DNA of 64,000 nucleotides from Liolophura sinensis (Eukaryota; Mollusca; Polyplacophora; Chitonida; Chitonidae), in assembly GCF_032854445.1 (NCBI RefSeq), contig NC_088302.1:35902191-35966190 (forward strand), in the 5' to 3' direction. Every line of letters starts with the position of its first letter. The stretch's first letter is position 1. Position numbers and translations under genes: made by a program. Shown here piece after piece: positions 1 to 13,816 of this stretch. The notes beneath the pieces are model-generated. The model saw only the letters and a program-made list of their open reading frames with translations. It was not told where the DNA came from and did no database searches.

Positions 1-328
1 AAATCTGTGATCAGCAAGATGGAATATCAGCGAAACCGTACATTAAGGCACCTTAATGACAAGAAGCTGATGCCAATGGGCGGAAATAACTAAGTTATAA
101 CAATCTAATATATCATGCCACACGCTAGGTGTGGTAATTTACAACGTAATTGAGGGGAAAAACGTGTTGTAAAACCGCTATGGGGACAGGTTTGTGTGTT
201 TTGAGTGACACTTGATTATATCAAATGTAGTTTTTGGTTGCTGAACTATGTGAGGCCCCTTGTGGTACCAGGTACCTCAGTTTTTCTGAGACACACAGAA
301 TTATTGTACTCTTGCTTGGTCTGTCCAG

Positions 329-424
329 GACCACCAGACAGAATAGCCTATTTCCGGCTGACAAACTCAGATATGACCAGTGCGTGGAAGTGTATAACAG
401 GATTCTCAAGCTGACTTCATTTGG
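329..424 (+). CDS. Candidate internal exon, gene unknown
   Basis: An open stretch of 31 codons plus two bases lies between a plausible acceptor (pyrimidine-rich, ending gtctgtccag) and a consensus donor (gtaagg). The translation contains PADKLRYDQCVEVYNRIL, which has the look of a folded helical protein rather than random sequence. I do not recognise the family, and I found no matching exon on either side; a (TA)n tract starts about 40 bp downstream. It could be the last visible exon of a gene that begins left of the window, or chance. Confidence 0.28.
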
Positions 425-464
425 GTAAGGTAGTAGTAGAAGTACATGTAATAGTACTATAGTG

Positions 465-466
<2 letters not shown>

Positions 467-531
<65 letters not shown>
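467..531. repeat. (TA)n microsatellite
   Basis: Uninterrupted alternating TA of about 65 bp, read directly from the sequence. Confidence 0.95.
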
Positions 532-533
<2 letters not shown>

Positions 534-819
534 TCATATTTTTTAATTAATAATTCATAAAGAGTGAATAAAATAATTATTCACTCTTCTGCACGCTTGT
601 CTTTTTCCCACAACAACAAAAACCAGTCTGCTGAAGAAGAAAAGAACACTGAGCAATAAAAAGAACAGATTAGATCTGCCTCGCATGACAGAGTTCCCCT
701 CTTGTCACGTAGTTTTCATGCATTGTAACTCCCATATTGTTATTACTACCTGTAAAAACTTGTAAAACATGTAAGGGCCTTAAAAGTCATAAAATGTCGG
801 TAAACCTATGACATGATGT

Positions 820-995
820 CGCTATAATCATCTAAACGCCCTCAGCTTTGAGGTGGCGTGTTCGAATCCAATCCCCGTTCGGCTTTTCTCCCCCCAGATA
901 TCTGTCAAGGTGCAAATGCTCTCTTTATTTATAAACTGGATTACCGTTACTCAAGTGAGATATTCTAAAGTACGGTGTTAAAACAATTCAGCACG
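820..995 (+). repeat. Diverged tRNA-derived SINE
   Basis: A B-box-like core (gtgttcgaatcc) sits near 859-870. A tail near 950-982 (tactcaagtgagatattc, then a taaaac motif) matches the 3' part of the window's common SINE. The head differs from the main family, so this is an old copy or a related family. Confidence 0.45.
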
Positions 996-1170
996 TAAAT
1001 CAATTCATTAACAGGTACCCAAATCTGATATCAGATATCGCTGTTTGTATTCATGAACTCTCAAGATGTATGGTCAGTATGTTATGATTATCGCTCTTGA
1101 ATGGAACGCGCACCTGTGAAGAAAATGTGAAATATCTTTCATAGTGAAATACAAGGTATAGTTGTAAATA

Positions 1171-1430
1171 TTTATTTATCTGATTGGTGTTTTAAGCTGT
1201 ATTCAAGAATATTTCACTTATATAATGCGGCCAGCATTATGGTGGGAAGAAACCATGAAGAGCCAGACGAAACCCACGATCATCCGCAGATAGCTGACAG
1301 GCCTTCCCACGTACGACCGGAGAGGAAGCCAGCATGAGCTGGACAGGAACTCACATCGACCGCATTGGTGTGAGACTCCTTGTCAGTGGGCCGTCCTAGC
1401 GTGCTATTTCCTCGGCCACGCAGGCCGCTA
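1171..1430 (-). mobile_element. SINE, main family, near full length
   Basis: Read on the minus strand, the copy runs from a tRNA-like head (with a degenerate cgctagcgcg-type segment) through the gccagcatgagctgg core to the AATAAATA tail. The 8-mer tgtaaata flanks both ends (1163-1170 and 1433-1440), a short possible target-site duplication. Confidence 0.8.
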
Positions 1431-2155
1431 CATGTAAATAAATAGTTATTGATTGATACAAAAGCTGATCAGTTTCGTGATGATCAATTCTGCGAACATA
1501 CAAATTTAACCTGCGTCTCCACAAAATGTATACATATACTGGCATTTTACTGACACCTGAAAACGACGCTCAGTTTTAGGAGGAGAAAGACAATCCTCAA
1601 TCTTTTCTATACAGAAACAAACCTTTTTGTACACGACTAATGCATTTTGTTTTCTTGTTTATTCGAGTGCTGCCACTTCCAATTATGGCCATTATTAGTG
1701 TTTTGAGAAAATCCCTGTAGACCAGTAGACACAATCGTTAGGATGACCAGGGGACACAACTCTAGCAATAAAATGTCGTCCGCTTGTAACGGGTCTTACT
1801 GGTATATTTAAGAATAAATGTACGCGGCAACTTTGCTCACTAATCCGTCATTTCTGTAATTTAGGATTAATGATCGGCAGTAAAGGGAAAAATATTGCGA
1901 AACACCGGAATATGGTACAGTTCCAAAAGGTGGAGCACGGTATTTATGAAGTATTAAAATGATTATATATCCCTTCGTGGCCATTGTAAAACATCCATGT
2001 CTGAAGGTCATGAATCTCCAAAGTTCAGCCATGTTTGCCCGAAATTCGCAGTGCTGAGTAGTATTAACTCGTCACTCAGGGTGTAAGTAGGCCTAGACGT
2101 AAAATACAAGTTTGTTTTGCGATGCCTGCTGCATGTTTCAGTATTGTGAGATTTT

Positions 2156-2158
<3 letters not shown>

Positions 2159-2240
<82 letters not shown>
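2159..2240. repeat. (TA)n microsatellite
   Basis: About 80 bp of pure alternating TA. The reverse-strand open frame across it (poly Ile-Tyr) is an artefact of the repeat. Confidence 0.95.
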
Positions 2241-2243
<3 letters not shown>

Positions 2244-4979
2244 GTACTTATAACTAACACAGAATGAGTAAGAGACGTATGTATTACGACATCCTTGTAA
2301 TTAAATCTGCATGTTAATTGCAAACACTTACAATTGAAAGTATAGTGTTTCAAAACATTTTGGATCGAATCTAGTTCGCATTGAATGAGCTAAGGCTATA
2401 AAGGAAAAGAAAGGCTAAAACACGTAGAAAGACCGTTAAAGACTGTATCTGAAATTATGTGTACATTTTTTATAAACTTTTTCATGGAATTGGATACGTT
2501 TTCCAGCACGATATAGTGATTGGGCTGTTCCCTGTGTAGTTGCCCATTGTTCTCTTGTAGTGAATGAGTACTATATATACGGTATCAGAATGTCTGCTAC
2601 GCGTCATCGCAAATGCAGAAATGAACAACAGACGACATAGCTTTGGTCCGAGTTTCTTCAGACGGGAAACACTCCCAGTTCAATGCAGTCCAACGTTTGA
2701 TTGTATAATATAGATGTATAAGATAATATCGTCATTGACGTCACACAATTTTTTCTACACTGTATGTTTAAGGCCTGAATAAAATTCTTGTAAACTTTAC
2801 TCATACAAAAAGGGCCTGTGACCGAAAAAGCGAATCTGACATTTAAATTTAAAAGGCTGGTAAAACGTCATGGACACACGAGATGTGGATTCAAACCCGG
2901 CAACGGGCAGGAAATTTACTGATTCAACCACTCTTGAGGGGCTATATTTTGATGTCTCTCACTTGGCCGCTTGCGCAAAATAGTGTTCTTTGAAGGCCGC
3001 TTGTCCCCCACCCATATAATGCGCATATCTGTTCGTCACATGTTGGGATGTCCCTCGGGCTCTCTGAGGTGATTAGCTTGCCAGCGAGGCGCATTGACTC
3101 AGATTTGTGCCAGGCGTAAACCACCGACCTTTGACAGGTAGACCTGCGGTATTGCCTTGGTGTCAGCATTGTTTCGTTCAATTCACGACACCGTCTCTTT
3201 GTGATGGAACAATGTGAACGCCGATACATATTTATAATGCTGCCTCACTGGAACGGCATGCCGATGACAGCAGACCCCAGACACGATGCTCTTGGCCTTC
3301 CAGCCCCAGTACCTGTGGTCGGACGCTGGGCTAGGCTTATCCACTAATGCTGAGCGATAAGTACAAAAAGTAAAGCTTGCATAGATGAGTGTACTGCATA
3401 CGATTTGAACACTCCGTGCCTTAGAGAAGTGCATAAAAAAAACTTATACACAGAACTGTATCAACTGTACATGACCCATTATCTTTTCTACGGGCTGCAC
3501 GTATATAATAAGTTTAAAAACGTCTTTGTAGTATACCAACTGCACACAACCACCCGTTCAAAAGTACACACTGTCACTCGATCCAGTCCCATAGAATGGG
3601 GTACATTTATGTGTGCTTATCAGGTGGCGCGCCTCACCCACCTGCCTTGAATACGTGGAATGTGTCAACATACCTGTTCTCTCCCGCAGACAGTCTAATT
3701 AGGCTTGAGGCTGACTCTCGTCCACTCCACCTACACTATAGTTAGCAGCTATATAGCGGTAACGGTGGTGTCACAGAATTCGTCTCCTCTGCTATGAATT
3801 AGTCATAAATTACTGTAATATCGTGTCATATTACTTCAATAATTAGTGATGAATACTATATAAGATATGGCATACTGAGCACATAAGATCCAACACTCCT
3901 CACCCCAACACTTTTCTGAGTCAATTTCCGAGTCAATTTCCACAAGCTAACTTACTACTTGGCGTGCCGGTATCCAAAAATAAGAATACTTTAAATAAAC
4001 AGAAGTACTCCACTAAGTTACCTCCACTAATAAGCCTATATATATCCAGGATACAACAATGCAACTTCTTGGAGTAAAGTCATACGTGCAATTACAAATA
4101 AACGTCTTCATTAATGCATTGCTATTCACATTTATATTATAACTACACCTGTATTTGTAAAAAAAAATTGTTATCAATGTTAACTGAATCCACAATATTG
4201 AGTAGTCAGATGTAGGGTTTGTCCTGCATTCGGTCTGACAGGATAAATCAACACTGGAACGTCAAAACTGCACAAGACTTGTTAAAAAAACTTAGTCGAG
4301 AAGATAAGCAATGCTGAAAAATTATGCACCAAATACCTTGTAGTCAAAATTGTTAATCACACTTCCTTTATACCATACGATTAGACGTAATGTAGTCTGA
4401 TTCTAGAGATCGCTTAAGTTTTAAGTCCCGATGAGCACTTCAGATAAAGAGTTCATCAACCGAGGTGGAGGACAGAGAGGGTGAAAGGGGGTGGGTAATG
4501 TGGTCTAGCGGAACGGACCACAATACAAGGGTGTTTATCACATAGGTACGCTTTGAAATTATAATGACTATTTTCCTGCCTTTTCAACCCGTAGCGCTAT
4601 GGCCTCGAGGCGAATACAGACCATCAGTGTTATACACAATATTATATTTTGTGTAGAAAGTTGAAAACGCGAAACCCGGCCGGACCTGGGCGTTACTGTG
4701 TGTATGCTATATGTGTGCGGAGGAAGAAAGTGGGTTGAGACGCCAGGTATTTTCCTGGCTATATATACATATACTCGCCGTATAGGAAATCTGAATGGAC
4801 AACCGGTAGTCTAAAGAAGTAAAACCGTGTGACCTTATACCTGTGCTAAACGAGTGCAGTTGACTCAAGCCTAGGTCTAAGCTCCCGTGTGCTTTCAGTC
4901 CGATCGACCTACCGTTTACATGTAGTAGCTGATGAGATAGGTATGGACATAAAGTATTGATTTCGCCGGGAATGAACTC

Positions 4980-7900
4980 TTGCAGTTCTTTCCAAGGCAC
5001 GCGCCGACTGAATCGTTATGTGGAGACAGTGTAGTTAAGGACAGTAGGGTATCATGCCTGCTACAAACGTTACAGACCCCTTCCCGGGTCCCCCCTCGCC
5101 ATCACAGTGTGACTGTTATTATCGCTCTATTCTTTGTTGTTGTCGTTGTTGTAAAGGGCCAAGGTGCTGAGATCACCAAGGATCCAAACAGGACATCCCA
5201 CAGTCATGTTCACGACACCTACTGTCATCTTCATGTTGTGAACGAGAGAATATTTGACACTTTGTCTTTGCTAGAGAAAGGTCGTGCTAAGCTGATTGAG
5301 TATGATTTTACAATCAACAACCACTCTGCTGGTCGCCAAGTGGACGATCTTGGCAATTACCAGCCGTTCTTCTGGATGAAGGCAGTCAGTCGCCATGGTG
5401 TAACTTTGTTGATGCTGTCGTTCCATTACAATGTGCTCTCTTTGTCTATGCTAACGATTGGGGTAGAGAAATTGAAGGTTGGCCTCGTGGACTCACCGAC
5501 AGGTTGCTTCAAGAGCCTCGATGAACAGGGCAAAGTGGACATCTTCCGTTCTCTTGTGCTGAACGATCTTCGTCAGGAGCCGAAACCTCCACAGCTGACC
5601 CTACAGGTACAGTATGCATGTAACCAGTTTATAGCCGACGATGATGGATACGCAAACTTTGTGTATCGCTGTTGCCGACGGCTATATAATGGGCAACGTC
5701 ATCTGTGAGGACACGGCCAAGGATATTTGGATTAGTTTGCTATATGTGTGCATTATGATGGTGAAACTTGGTTTACTCATGTACAGCCCATTGTTTGGTC
5801 CCCCAGTCGCTGTACAAAGAAGGTTTTGTTGCTGCCGAATATGTGGTGAAAGTAAAGAAAAGCTGAAAATGAAACTGTACATCAGCGAAAAACGGGACAT
5901 TCCCGTGAGCTTCAACATAAGGTCACCGTGACAGATATAGCTGACTGGAGGCGGTTTTTAGACACAATGGAAACATTACCAAAAGATGAAATTCTGGATC
6001 TGTTTGTGCCAGAGTTGAGACTTAAAATCAAAAACAAGAAAAATCATTCCTGAAGACGACGTTCCTACTGGACTTTTGTACTCTCTATATCTTCAAATAT
6101 TCAAGTGCAAATCCGGCATGTTGGTCCCTTTTGTGGATTGTTGCTCGAAGAGCACATTCGGGCCGTTGAAAAATCGATGTTCTCACGAAGTGAAGTGGGT
6201 TACCACTTGCAAACTATTCATCAAACTGCTTGCTTTTGTTCTGCTGCCGTTGCCTTTTTATATACGGGTACTGATTTATTACAACTACGAAACAGGAGAG
6301 ATATTCAGTCGCCGATCGGCAATGGGCCATTTAGGATTGACGGAGAAGTTTACCCTATACCAAGGTACCATTCTCCAATACTTGTCCCCAACCCACCCAG
6401 TATTCATCTGTATGTATTCTTTCTATATTTTGGCTGCTATCCTTATCGATCAACCGGATCTTCCCTCAGGAAAAAGTTTAAGGCCATTGCACAGGATGCT
6501 TTTCGCGACATGGCGAATGTTTCTCAACTGGAAACTCTTGGTATGATCGTCGGGATCATCATCTGGCCATTCCGGAGGCTGGGAGTCTTCGGCCTGTTGA
6601 TTGCGCCTGTTTACTGGATTGTAGGAATCCCTTTAGCTGTGATTGGCTTCTTTCTGTACTGTCTGCCGACTGTCTACTTGACCTTCAGACTCCATCATGG
6701 AGTCACGGGAAGAAATCGTCAAGGACGACGCGCAAACCGAATCCGAGGAAATCAGTCGATCAAGGCTGCGAAAACGCTTCAAAAACTTAAAGAAACTTAA
6801 ATTCGCGCAGAAGAAAAAACGCACGCACAACAGCATTGCGGCTCAATTGGCTGTGGCCAAATCCCGCACGAGGATGACTCGATGGAAAGAAACTGATAGC
6901 GCAGCTTCTCATGAGTCTGTTCTGTTTGTGTATTCTATACACGATGACTGTCCATGATCATGAATGTGCTGGGACTCCTCGTGGAGATGATTGTTTTTAC
7001 ACTCATGGGGATTATTGTCAACGCCGGCAACCACACTACGTTACGTAGCCCTAATCTTCATGGTGATCCTGTACATGAACGACTGCTATAACAACGTCTA
7101 CGACAATTACCTCAAATTTAATCAGACGGTCATTGGAGATATTATTAAGAGAGTGGACGATTTGCAAAAAGTGGCCTGTTTGTCTTCTGACGAACAGGAA
7201 AACATGGCGTTTCAGGTCAAAACTGTTGAGGAAGAATATCGAATCAAAACCAGACTGAATGCGCGTAAGAAGAGACTACGGTTTGATGTCGGACAACTAC
7301 TGCTGTTCTTTGATTCTTATGACACGCCAAGGATTCTAAACGCCTGTTTCAGCAGCTTTGTCAGATCCAGATATCAGGATGTCCCGGTCCAGTCTATCTG
7401 AATCTTCTCCACGCCACTGGCAGGTTCCTCGTCATTGTGCTCTTTTTGTTCTTCGTTTCCATTGTCGTATGGCGTTCGGCGAAGTTTATCGAGTGTCCTC
7501 CACGAATCAGATGCAGCGACATTGGCTGGAGGTTTGCTTCCATGGCTTTTCCGAAGTGTTATTTCAAAGGTAAAGGGTAAAAGTTTGAATTTGAATAGTG
7601 TTAGCTTTAAGGGACAAGTTGATGAAATCATTAATGGGTACAAGCAGAGTTGGCCATTGATTGATTTAGTTGTATGTCAAGAAGACCCATTTGAAGAGGA
7701 GAAAAAAGATGATGATGACAATAACAAAGATGGCGATAACGGAAAAGGAGATGAAAAAATGGAAGACGACAAGAAAGATGGTGATACCAAGAAAGAAGAC
7801 AATGAAAAGAATGACGTCGATGATAAAAAAGATGGCGACAAGGAAAAGAAAATAGATGCCGAGAAAGAGAAAGAAACCAATGGACGGGAATCGGAAAACG

Positions 7901-8179
7901 ACAGTTTGTCTCACATCGGAAACTTTAAGCAATGTTTCGTCTTTTGCTGTCTCGATAGACGAAGAAGAGGAAGAAGACGAAACGGAAGTGGATCTCTTTG
8001 TGGATTTGTCTGGTTTCCGTTGGACAGCAGCGAATGCTCTAGGCTCTATGACAATGATCAACACAGAGGAGCCTTACTCCGCCCATGATGGAAATGGGTG
8101 CCCGAATAACCACGCCCATATCATGAGGACGGACAGTGTGGAAATGATGGAGACAACAATGTTACAACCAAAAACTTGA
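4980..8179 (+). pseudogene. Frame-broken multi-pass membrane protein gene, intronless
   Basis: I do not recognise the family. Consecutive overlapping open frames on the plus strand read as one long protein of about 1,000 residues if about ten single-base frame changes are allowed (near 5670, 5815, 5866, 5905, 6045, 6110, 6460, 6690, 6950, 7350, 7570 and 7910). In order: a hydrophobic leader (VIIALFFVVVVVV), an extracellular-looking region, a membrane segment near 5730-5790, a cytosolic-looking stretch, several membrane segments at about 6215-6690, a basic patch (FKNLKKLKFAQKKKR), more membrane segments near 6955-7080 and 7420-7470, and a D/K/E-rich tail at 7690-7900. Most breaks change frame without adding nonsense codons, so indel errors in the assembly are as likely as true decay. 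No splice sites are needed. An AATAAA follows at 8740-8745. The first ATG at 4980 is only the first in frame; the true start is uncertain. Confidence 0.6.
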
Positions 8180-8739
8180 TATTCTGAAAAGAAAATACAA
8201 ACATACAAACAAACCAAAAGATAATTGCTGATGCTTGCTAATTATGTTTGATACGTGCTTCTATAATGCGGGAGAATGTGGATGGATTTATTTCGTTCAG
8301 GGTCTCTACTGGGTCACAAGCGCTTGTTTGGATAAATACGAATCCATGCAATACGAATTAGTGTGCAATAGCCGTGTAGGTGCCGTGTTTCTACGACAAT
8401 ATATTAGGATTTCATTAATTTTCGATTTAAAGTGAATTGCGTGTGTTTGGTATAATTTGAATGAAGGCAGATCCTTGATTAGGTGTGTAGGATTTGTGTA
8501 GATGCAATGCTTCTTCGAGAACATATTATTGTGACTTGGCTATTTTATGGCATGCTTCCACCACAATCGCTCTTGTGACAAAGATGTTATTTAACATTGC
8601 AATGTTTTATTTTGTGATACCATGGATTGCAGGTTTAACACGCCTTGAATTTTGTGGTATTAAAGAATGTGTCCATTTTGTAGTGAATAGTCCTATACGT
8701 TCGAAACTGAGTTTTACCATGAAAAGTCCGGCTGGATTT

Positions 8740-8745
8740 AATAAA
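8740..8745 (+). terminator. Candidate polyadenylation signal
   Basis: AATAAA about 560 bp downstream of the last stop of the membrane protein gene, on the same strand. This hexamer is common in AT-rich DNA, so support is positional only. Confidence 0.3.
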
Positions 8746-8860
8746 GGTCTTTAAAGCTTGGTTAAAAAGTCGCCAAAATTGTCCAAATATTTGAATGAAT
8801 GGTTAATTTCTTGCTTGAATGGTTACTAGATTGGTTCCCGGTGGTCAGTGCTTGTATATA

Positions 8861-9063
8861 TTTATTTATTTATTTGATTGGTGTTTTACGCCGTACTCAA
8901 GAATATTTCACTTATACGACGGCGGCCAGCTTTATGGTGGGAGGAAACCGGGCAGAGCCCGGGGAAAACCCACGACCATCGGTTGCTGACAGACCTTCCC
9001 ACGTACGGCCGGAGAGGAAGCCAGCATGAGCTGGACTGGAACTCACAGCGACCGCATTGGTGA
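8861..9063 (-). mobile_element. SINE, 5'-truncated, with target-site duplication
   Basis: This has the main-family tail and core but lacks the tRNA head. It is flanked by a perfect 11-bp direct repeat, gcttgtatata, at 8850-8860 and 9064-9074. That pattern indicates target-primed retrotransposition with 5' truncation. Confidence 0.9.
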
Positions 9064-9074
9064 GCTTGTATATA

Positions 9075-12000
9075 AGAAGTGCATCTAATGAAAAGCGTAG
9101 GCTTCATCAGCCATGATTATATTGAAATACTACAGATTTTTTTAACTGTTCATTCTGGTGTTAAAACAGACAAATCTCACTTTTAACACTATGTGTGTCC
9201 CTAGCAGCATGACGTTGCAGTTTTTACGGACTGACTTTTTGGCAACACGGATAGAAAAGGTAACATAAAAACGAGCAGCATCTGTGGACCTGTGTGAACG
9301 GACTTATTTCTCCACCAACGTTAAAACATATATTTAGCTACTTGAAACTGGTAAAGTACAGCCGATATAAAGCGCAAATTTAGAGGTAATACAAATGTCT
9401 ACTTCTTTATTGGTAGATACTAATTATTGTAAAGATAACGGCTCAGTGTTTAAAGTGCATTTTAAAGGAATAATGGACATTTCACGCCCTATAATTGTGG
9501 CAAGTGGCCAACGCATTGTTTGAACCATTGTAACTGCATTTGTGTGATTTAACATACTCAGAACTTGAAGCATACAAACCTTAGTTGAAGGAGTACGAAT
9601 TTAGATCTGAATATATATACAACCAAAAATAGAAAGAGACATACTTTTTTCTTCACCTGCATAACCACATCCAGGCATGCAGTGACTGACAAGAAAGAAA
9701 AGTTTCCTTTGAAAGCGAACACATAGATCAATGCGCTGGGACAAGTAACGAGTCACGGCGACATTCTATACTTGAATGTCATTCAATTCTGATAATAAGA
9801 CTATTTAGCCATGCTCTCTTTGATATAACTCTGAATTATATTAGTGCATACAGGATGCATAGTAAGTGACGTTTCTTCAAATAGACCTACTGTTACTGAA
9901 GACGACAGGCGTGTATATCTGTTCGTCTAAATTTTGAAGCATGATAACCTGTACAAGTATTATAGCACATAATGCGCATGCACCAGATACGCTCTAGAAT
10001 GTGAAGTCACAACAATCCACTTTTCGAGTTTATTGCCTGATAACTGTTTTGCACGAACCCGTGTCTGTTCATGTGTAAATAGTAAGGTGTATATACCAAT
10101 ACATACACTTGTCATCTGAATCTCTGACACGCATATGTCATCAGAAGTGTTTATCGCCCATTACTAATAGAGATTTTTCTACACAACTGCACCTGAACCA
10201 TGAAGATATACCGAAGTCCTACAGTCTAAATCACCCCTAAAAACACATTAATAACTTAAGACACATTAGCGATATCAGGGCTTGCCATCTTGCATAAAAT
10301 CTGATACACATTTGCTTTGAAATGTGTTTAATATGCATATAATAATACATTTGGTCATAGCCTTCAGCTGCGATGAAAACAATCACCTAAACATTCATGG
10401 CAGACACGATATATACAAGTATATACACGGATGTGTTTTATATACTCGAAGAACCAGTGAGTTGCATGCATGTCTACAGAAAGATTCCAGTCGACTGCAA
10501 TGCGGTGTATAACTGATGCGCTTTGTCACAGAAAAATTTCCAGCTCAACTGGCCCGGAACTCTGGCTTTTGTATATTGGCGTTTAAAAGAGAATGAATTT
10601 CCTTAGCTTGAGCACACCATTGCAACATTCACTTGACATTTCACGCTGCCCGTCTAAACCCTGAACAAAGTAAATGTCAGTTGTCTTTTTAGAATGTCTA
10701 TTTCCATTCACTGTTTTTCTTTTTGTATCTTAAGGAACTAAGGATTTCGAAGTAAACGACACCCTACACTGACACTATATTTCGCTCAGTCATTGACTCT
10801 ATACAACCAACGGTAGGCCATATCCACTTTGTAACGAAAACCAAATGAAAGTTAAAGCGAGTAGGCCTATATAAACAACGGTGGCGCTTTGAGATACCAA
10901 ATTTTGGGCCAACTAATACGTACCCTAAATGACCTAAAAAATTAGCACACATCAGTGCATTTTAGAGGCAAAAAATGTCACAAAATATTATTTTTGGTGC
11001 AGAAACTTACAATTTTCCAGTGGAATATCATCCCATGTTCCAAGCAAACCTCAAAACACCTTTCTAAAATCAACCGAACTTTCAAAATCAGGAAAAATGG
11101 ACAAGTTAATGATGGATGAAATTTATGGTCATTTCTTTACATTACGATTAAATATTTACCGGGTACACACCTCTAAGCTCATATGATAAATCAAGTCTCA
11201 TTTTACCTTTTTTATGACAGACAGTTAGTAAATAATTAAAGTACTATTTACTATATATATAGTGTACAGGTCACGTCAACATTGTATAGTCCTATAAGGA
11301 CGGTTCGCGGAGAAGAGGCCTCGGTTGCCAGGTACTGAAGGCTGAAGGATTCGTTTAATACGGCCACTGAGCTGAGTAGTTGTTGTGCCGTAAGTACGTC
11401 CATTTCAAGTAATATGCCCTGCTACACACAAAGTCATAAAAAAAACCTGTGCAAGCTAGGCGCATATCTATATAGACAATATACAAATATTTGATTTGAA
11501 TTTGTTTTTAAGTGAAGGTTCAGAAGTGAACCCTGCACGACACGTAACCGCAAAATAGTGTTAAGGTGTATTGTGTAATGTTATATATCTAAACCACATG
11601 ACAGCTCTTCATCCCATGAAACGTGCAAAGTTGACAAAACACATATAACATGGATTACATTATACCGACCTTTGCCGTACAAAGGCTCTGAAAGGAGGGA
11701 GACAAATTCAAGATGTACAGTTGTTTTACGTGAAAATGCAGACCTGCAATGAAACATATCCTGCTCGCAAAGTCATTTAATAAGTGGAAGATACACTTGT
11801 CTTAAAAATGAAGCTATACTGCGTTACTTGATTCCTTTGTTGTGAACTGCAACATTTTTCGTTTAAAAAACTTAGTAATTAATGACCCATGTTCATCAGG
11901 TGACGGTTAGTGTATTGCAACTGTCAGTGTTGCAAAGAACACGTATATAGGTTATTTAATATCAGTTTTTCATCCTAACCGCACCGGTGCCATTCGCTAG

Positions 12001-13570
12001 GTAGCATCAACAGGCTATGTATGTGTAGGTATTTTCTTATGTGGAGAAGGGATAGCGTTTAATAAAGAAAGCCTTCATTGATTTTTTTTTTACATCTAGC
12101 GCTAAACGCTTTCCACTCAGGTCGGTTTCAAGGCTCAAAAACAAGTTTTTGCCCTTTATAACAAATCATTCTATATTAAAGTATGTCACTTTAAGGATTA
12201 AACGGTCTTATATAGGTGCGCTGAATTCCCCTTTTTTCTCTCTCTTATTCCACTGGCCATTATAATGGATTATTTTCCTGTTTTTTTTTGACAGGTGTTG
12301 AAAATGTTTACGGACTGTTGCCTCCTCTATATAAACACGACATTTCGTCGCCCTTTTATAATGTAGTCCATACTTCCTCCGCAGGTAATTACTTTAGTGA
12401 TATACACTCAAGATTTGGTGTTCTGGATCGAGTTTCCTGTCCTAGTTGTGACCCTACGTACACACGAAGATAATATATCACTGACATAACCCTGAGGTTT
12501 TAGACCGGACTATAAAACTTAGACACAAACTTAGCATATATTTACAAAGCGCCCGTAAAATAAATATTTGACATTGATTTACTAAAAAGTCAGCGGCACA
12601 TTTATGAACCTTGTAGAACACCAGCCGTGCTTTTATAAAACTTTGCACAAATTTTTTCTACATCATAATATATCTCTTGGGTTTAACGCCATAATGAACA
12701 GTATTCACTTATACAACAGAGGAAATCCCATCTTTTTTTATATTACGCAGAACGTTCTATATTTTCGATAGATAAAAAAAGAAAGGCCGAAATCGTGAAA
12801 AGTATCCCGGTGAAATGTAAAAGTGTAACACCCTATGGGCATCGTATATCGTGGGTACTATTTCACATTAGAACATTTCACTAGAACTCTTTGTACTTCC
12901 CTGTATGAAAGATATACAGGCTACACTACTCAAAATTTTTCATTGTTAATAATGTTGCATTGCGTGTTGTAGTTGTCTTCAGTGTCATTCTTACTAGCAA
13001 TCTTACCGCAATCGTATAGCAATTTTGTAATAGTTCTTTTTATTTGAAAACCAGTCAATTAAAAAATAACAAATACAATACATCACCGACACCTTGCTTT
13101 CAACCAAATCTATCCTGTATGTATATACAATTCATACAGATTTCCCGTCCACAAGGCCATAGTAAACCTATAGTATTGCCACCCCTCACCCAGTGTTTAT
13201 GTTTTGACCTGAATAATACAATCATCTGTTATTTCTTGTCACCGGCCTATTGATATGGTCACGATCTTGATCTTGACTATACCTGATACAAAAAATGGTG
13301 ACAAAACGTGACCAAAGGACGCCAGACAGACCGTCAGTTAGGTGACCTTGTTTTAGAAGTACACGTAAGAGTAGCGTGCTATATATCCAAAGTATGCTTG
13401 GTAGTTTTGAAGTGTAAAAGGCGATGAAACAAAACATGCCGATTCACAGTATTTATAGACATATTTACCTATATTTGAATTAGTACAGTACTGTCAAACA
13501 AGGCAATGGACATACAAACATACAGGCGTCATTTTTGCTTCGATTTGCAACAAAAGGGACCTTCGTGTAA
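9075..13570. other. Gene-poor stretch
   Basis: No coding exon that I can support. The only structured item I noticed is the dispersed repeat copy at 10921-11140. Confidence 0.5.
10921..11140 (+). repeat. Unclassified dispersed repeat, copy 1
   Basis: From taccctaaatgacctaaa to gatgaaatttatggtc this matches the reverse complement of 28131-28340 (and its duplicate at 34247-34454) with moderate divergence. One edge is sharp at the taccctaaat end. It shows no obvious open frame, terminal inverted repeat or tRNA box. Confidence 0.7.
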
Positions 13571-13816
13571 GTTAGCACGCCAGAGCGGCACAATGACCCA
13601 GGAGCCTCTCGCCAATGCGGTTGATGTGAGCTCAAGTCCAGCTCATGCTGGCTTCCTCTCCGACCGTACGTGGGAAGGTCTGTTAGCAACCTGCGGATGG
13701 TCGTGGGTTTCCCCCGGGCTCTGCTCGGTTTCCTTCCACCATATTGCTGGCCGCCCTCGCATAAGTGAAATATTCTTGAGTACGGCGTAAAACAACAGCC
13801 AAATAAATAAGTAAAT
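13571..13816 (+). mobile_element. SINE, main family, near full length
   Basis: It reads head to tail on the plus strand. A partial tRNA-like head and B-box-like gagctcaagtcc are followed by the ccagctcatgctggcttcc core and a tail ending caaataaataagtaaata. Confidence 0.85.

Larger units (their letters stand above)
425..4979. other. Gene-poor stretch
   Basis: I see no exon set or long open frame I can support here. It contains two long TA dinucleotide tracts, a tRNA-like SINE piece near 820-995 and a reverse-strand SINE at 1171-1430. The rest looks like ordinary AT-rich non-coding DNA. Confidence 0.5.

Noticed and set aside
841-900. Functional tRNA gene
   Set aside because: Only a B-box-like word is present; no cloverleaf can be drawn, and the 3' part is SINE tail.
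2138-2353. 71-codon reverse ORF rich in Ile-Tyr
   Set aside because: It is the translation of the (TA)n tract.
7666-8064. Reverse-strand ORFs rich in Phe/Ile/Ser over 7.67-8.06 kb
   Set aside because: They are the antisense of the D/K/E-rich tail of the plus-strand membrane protein gene.
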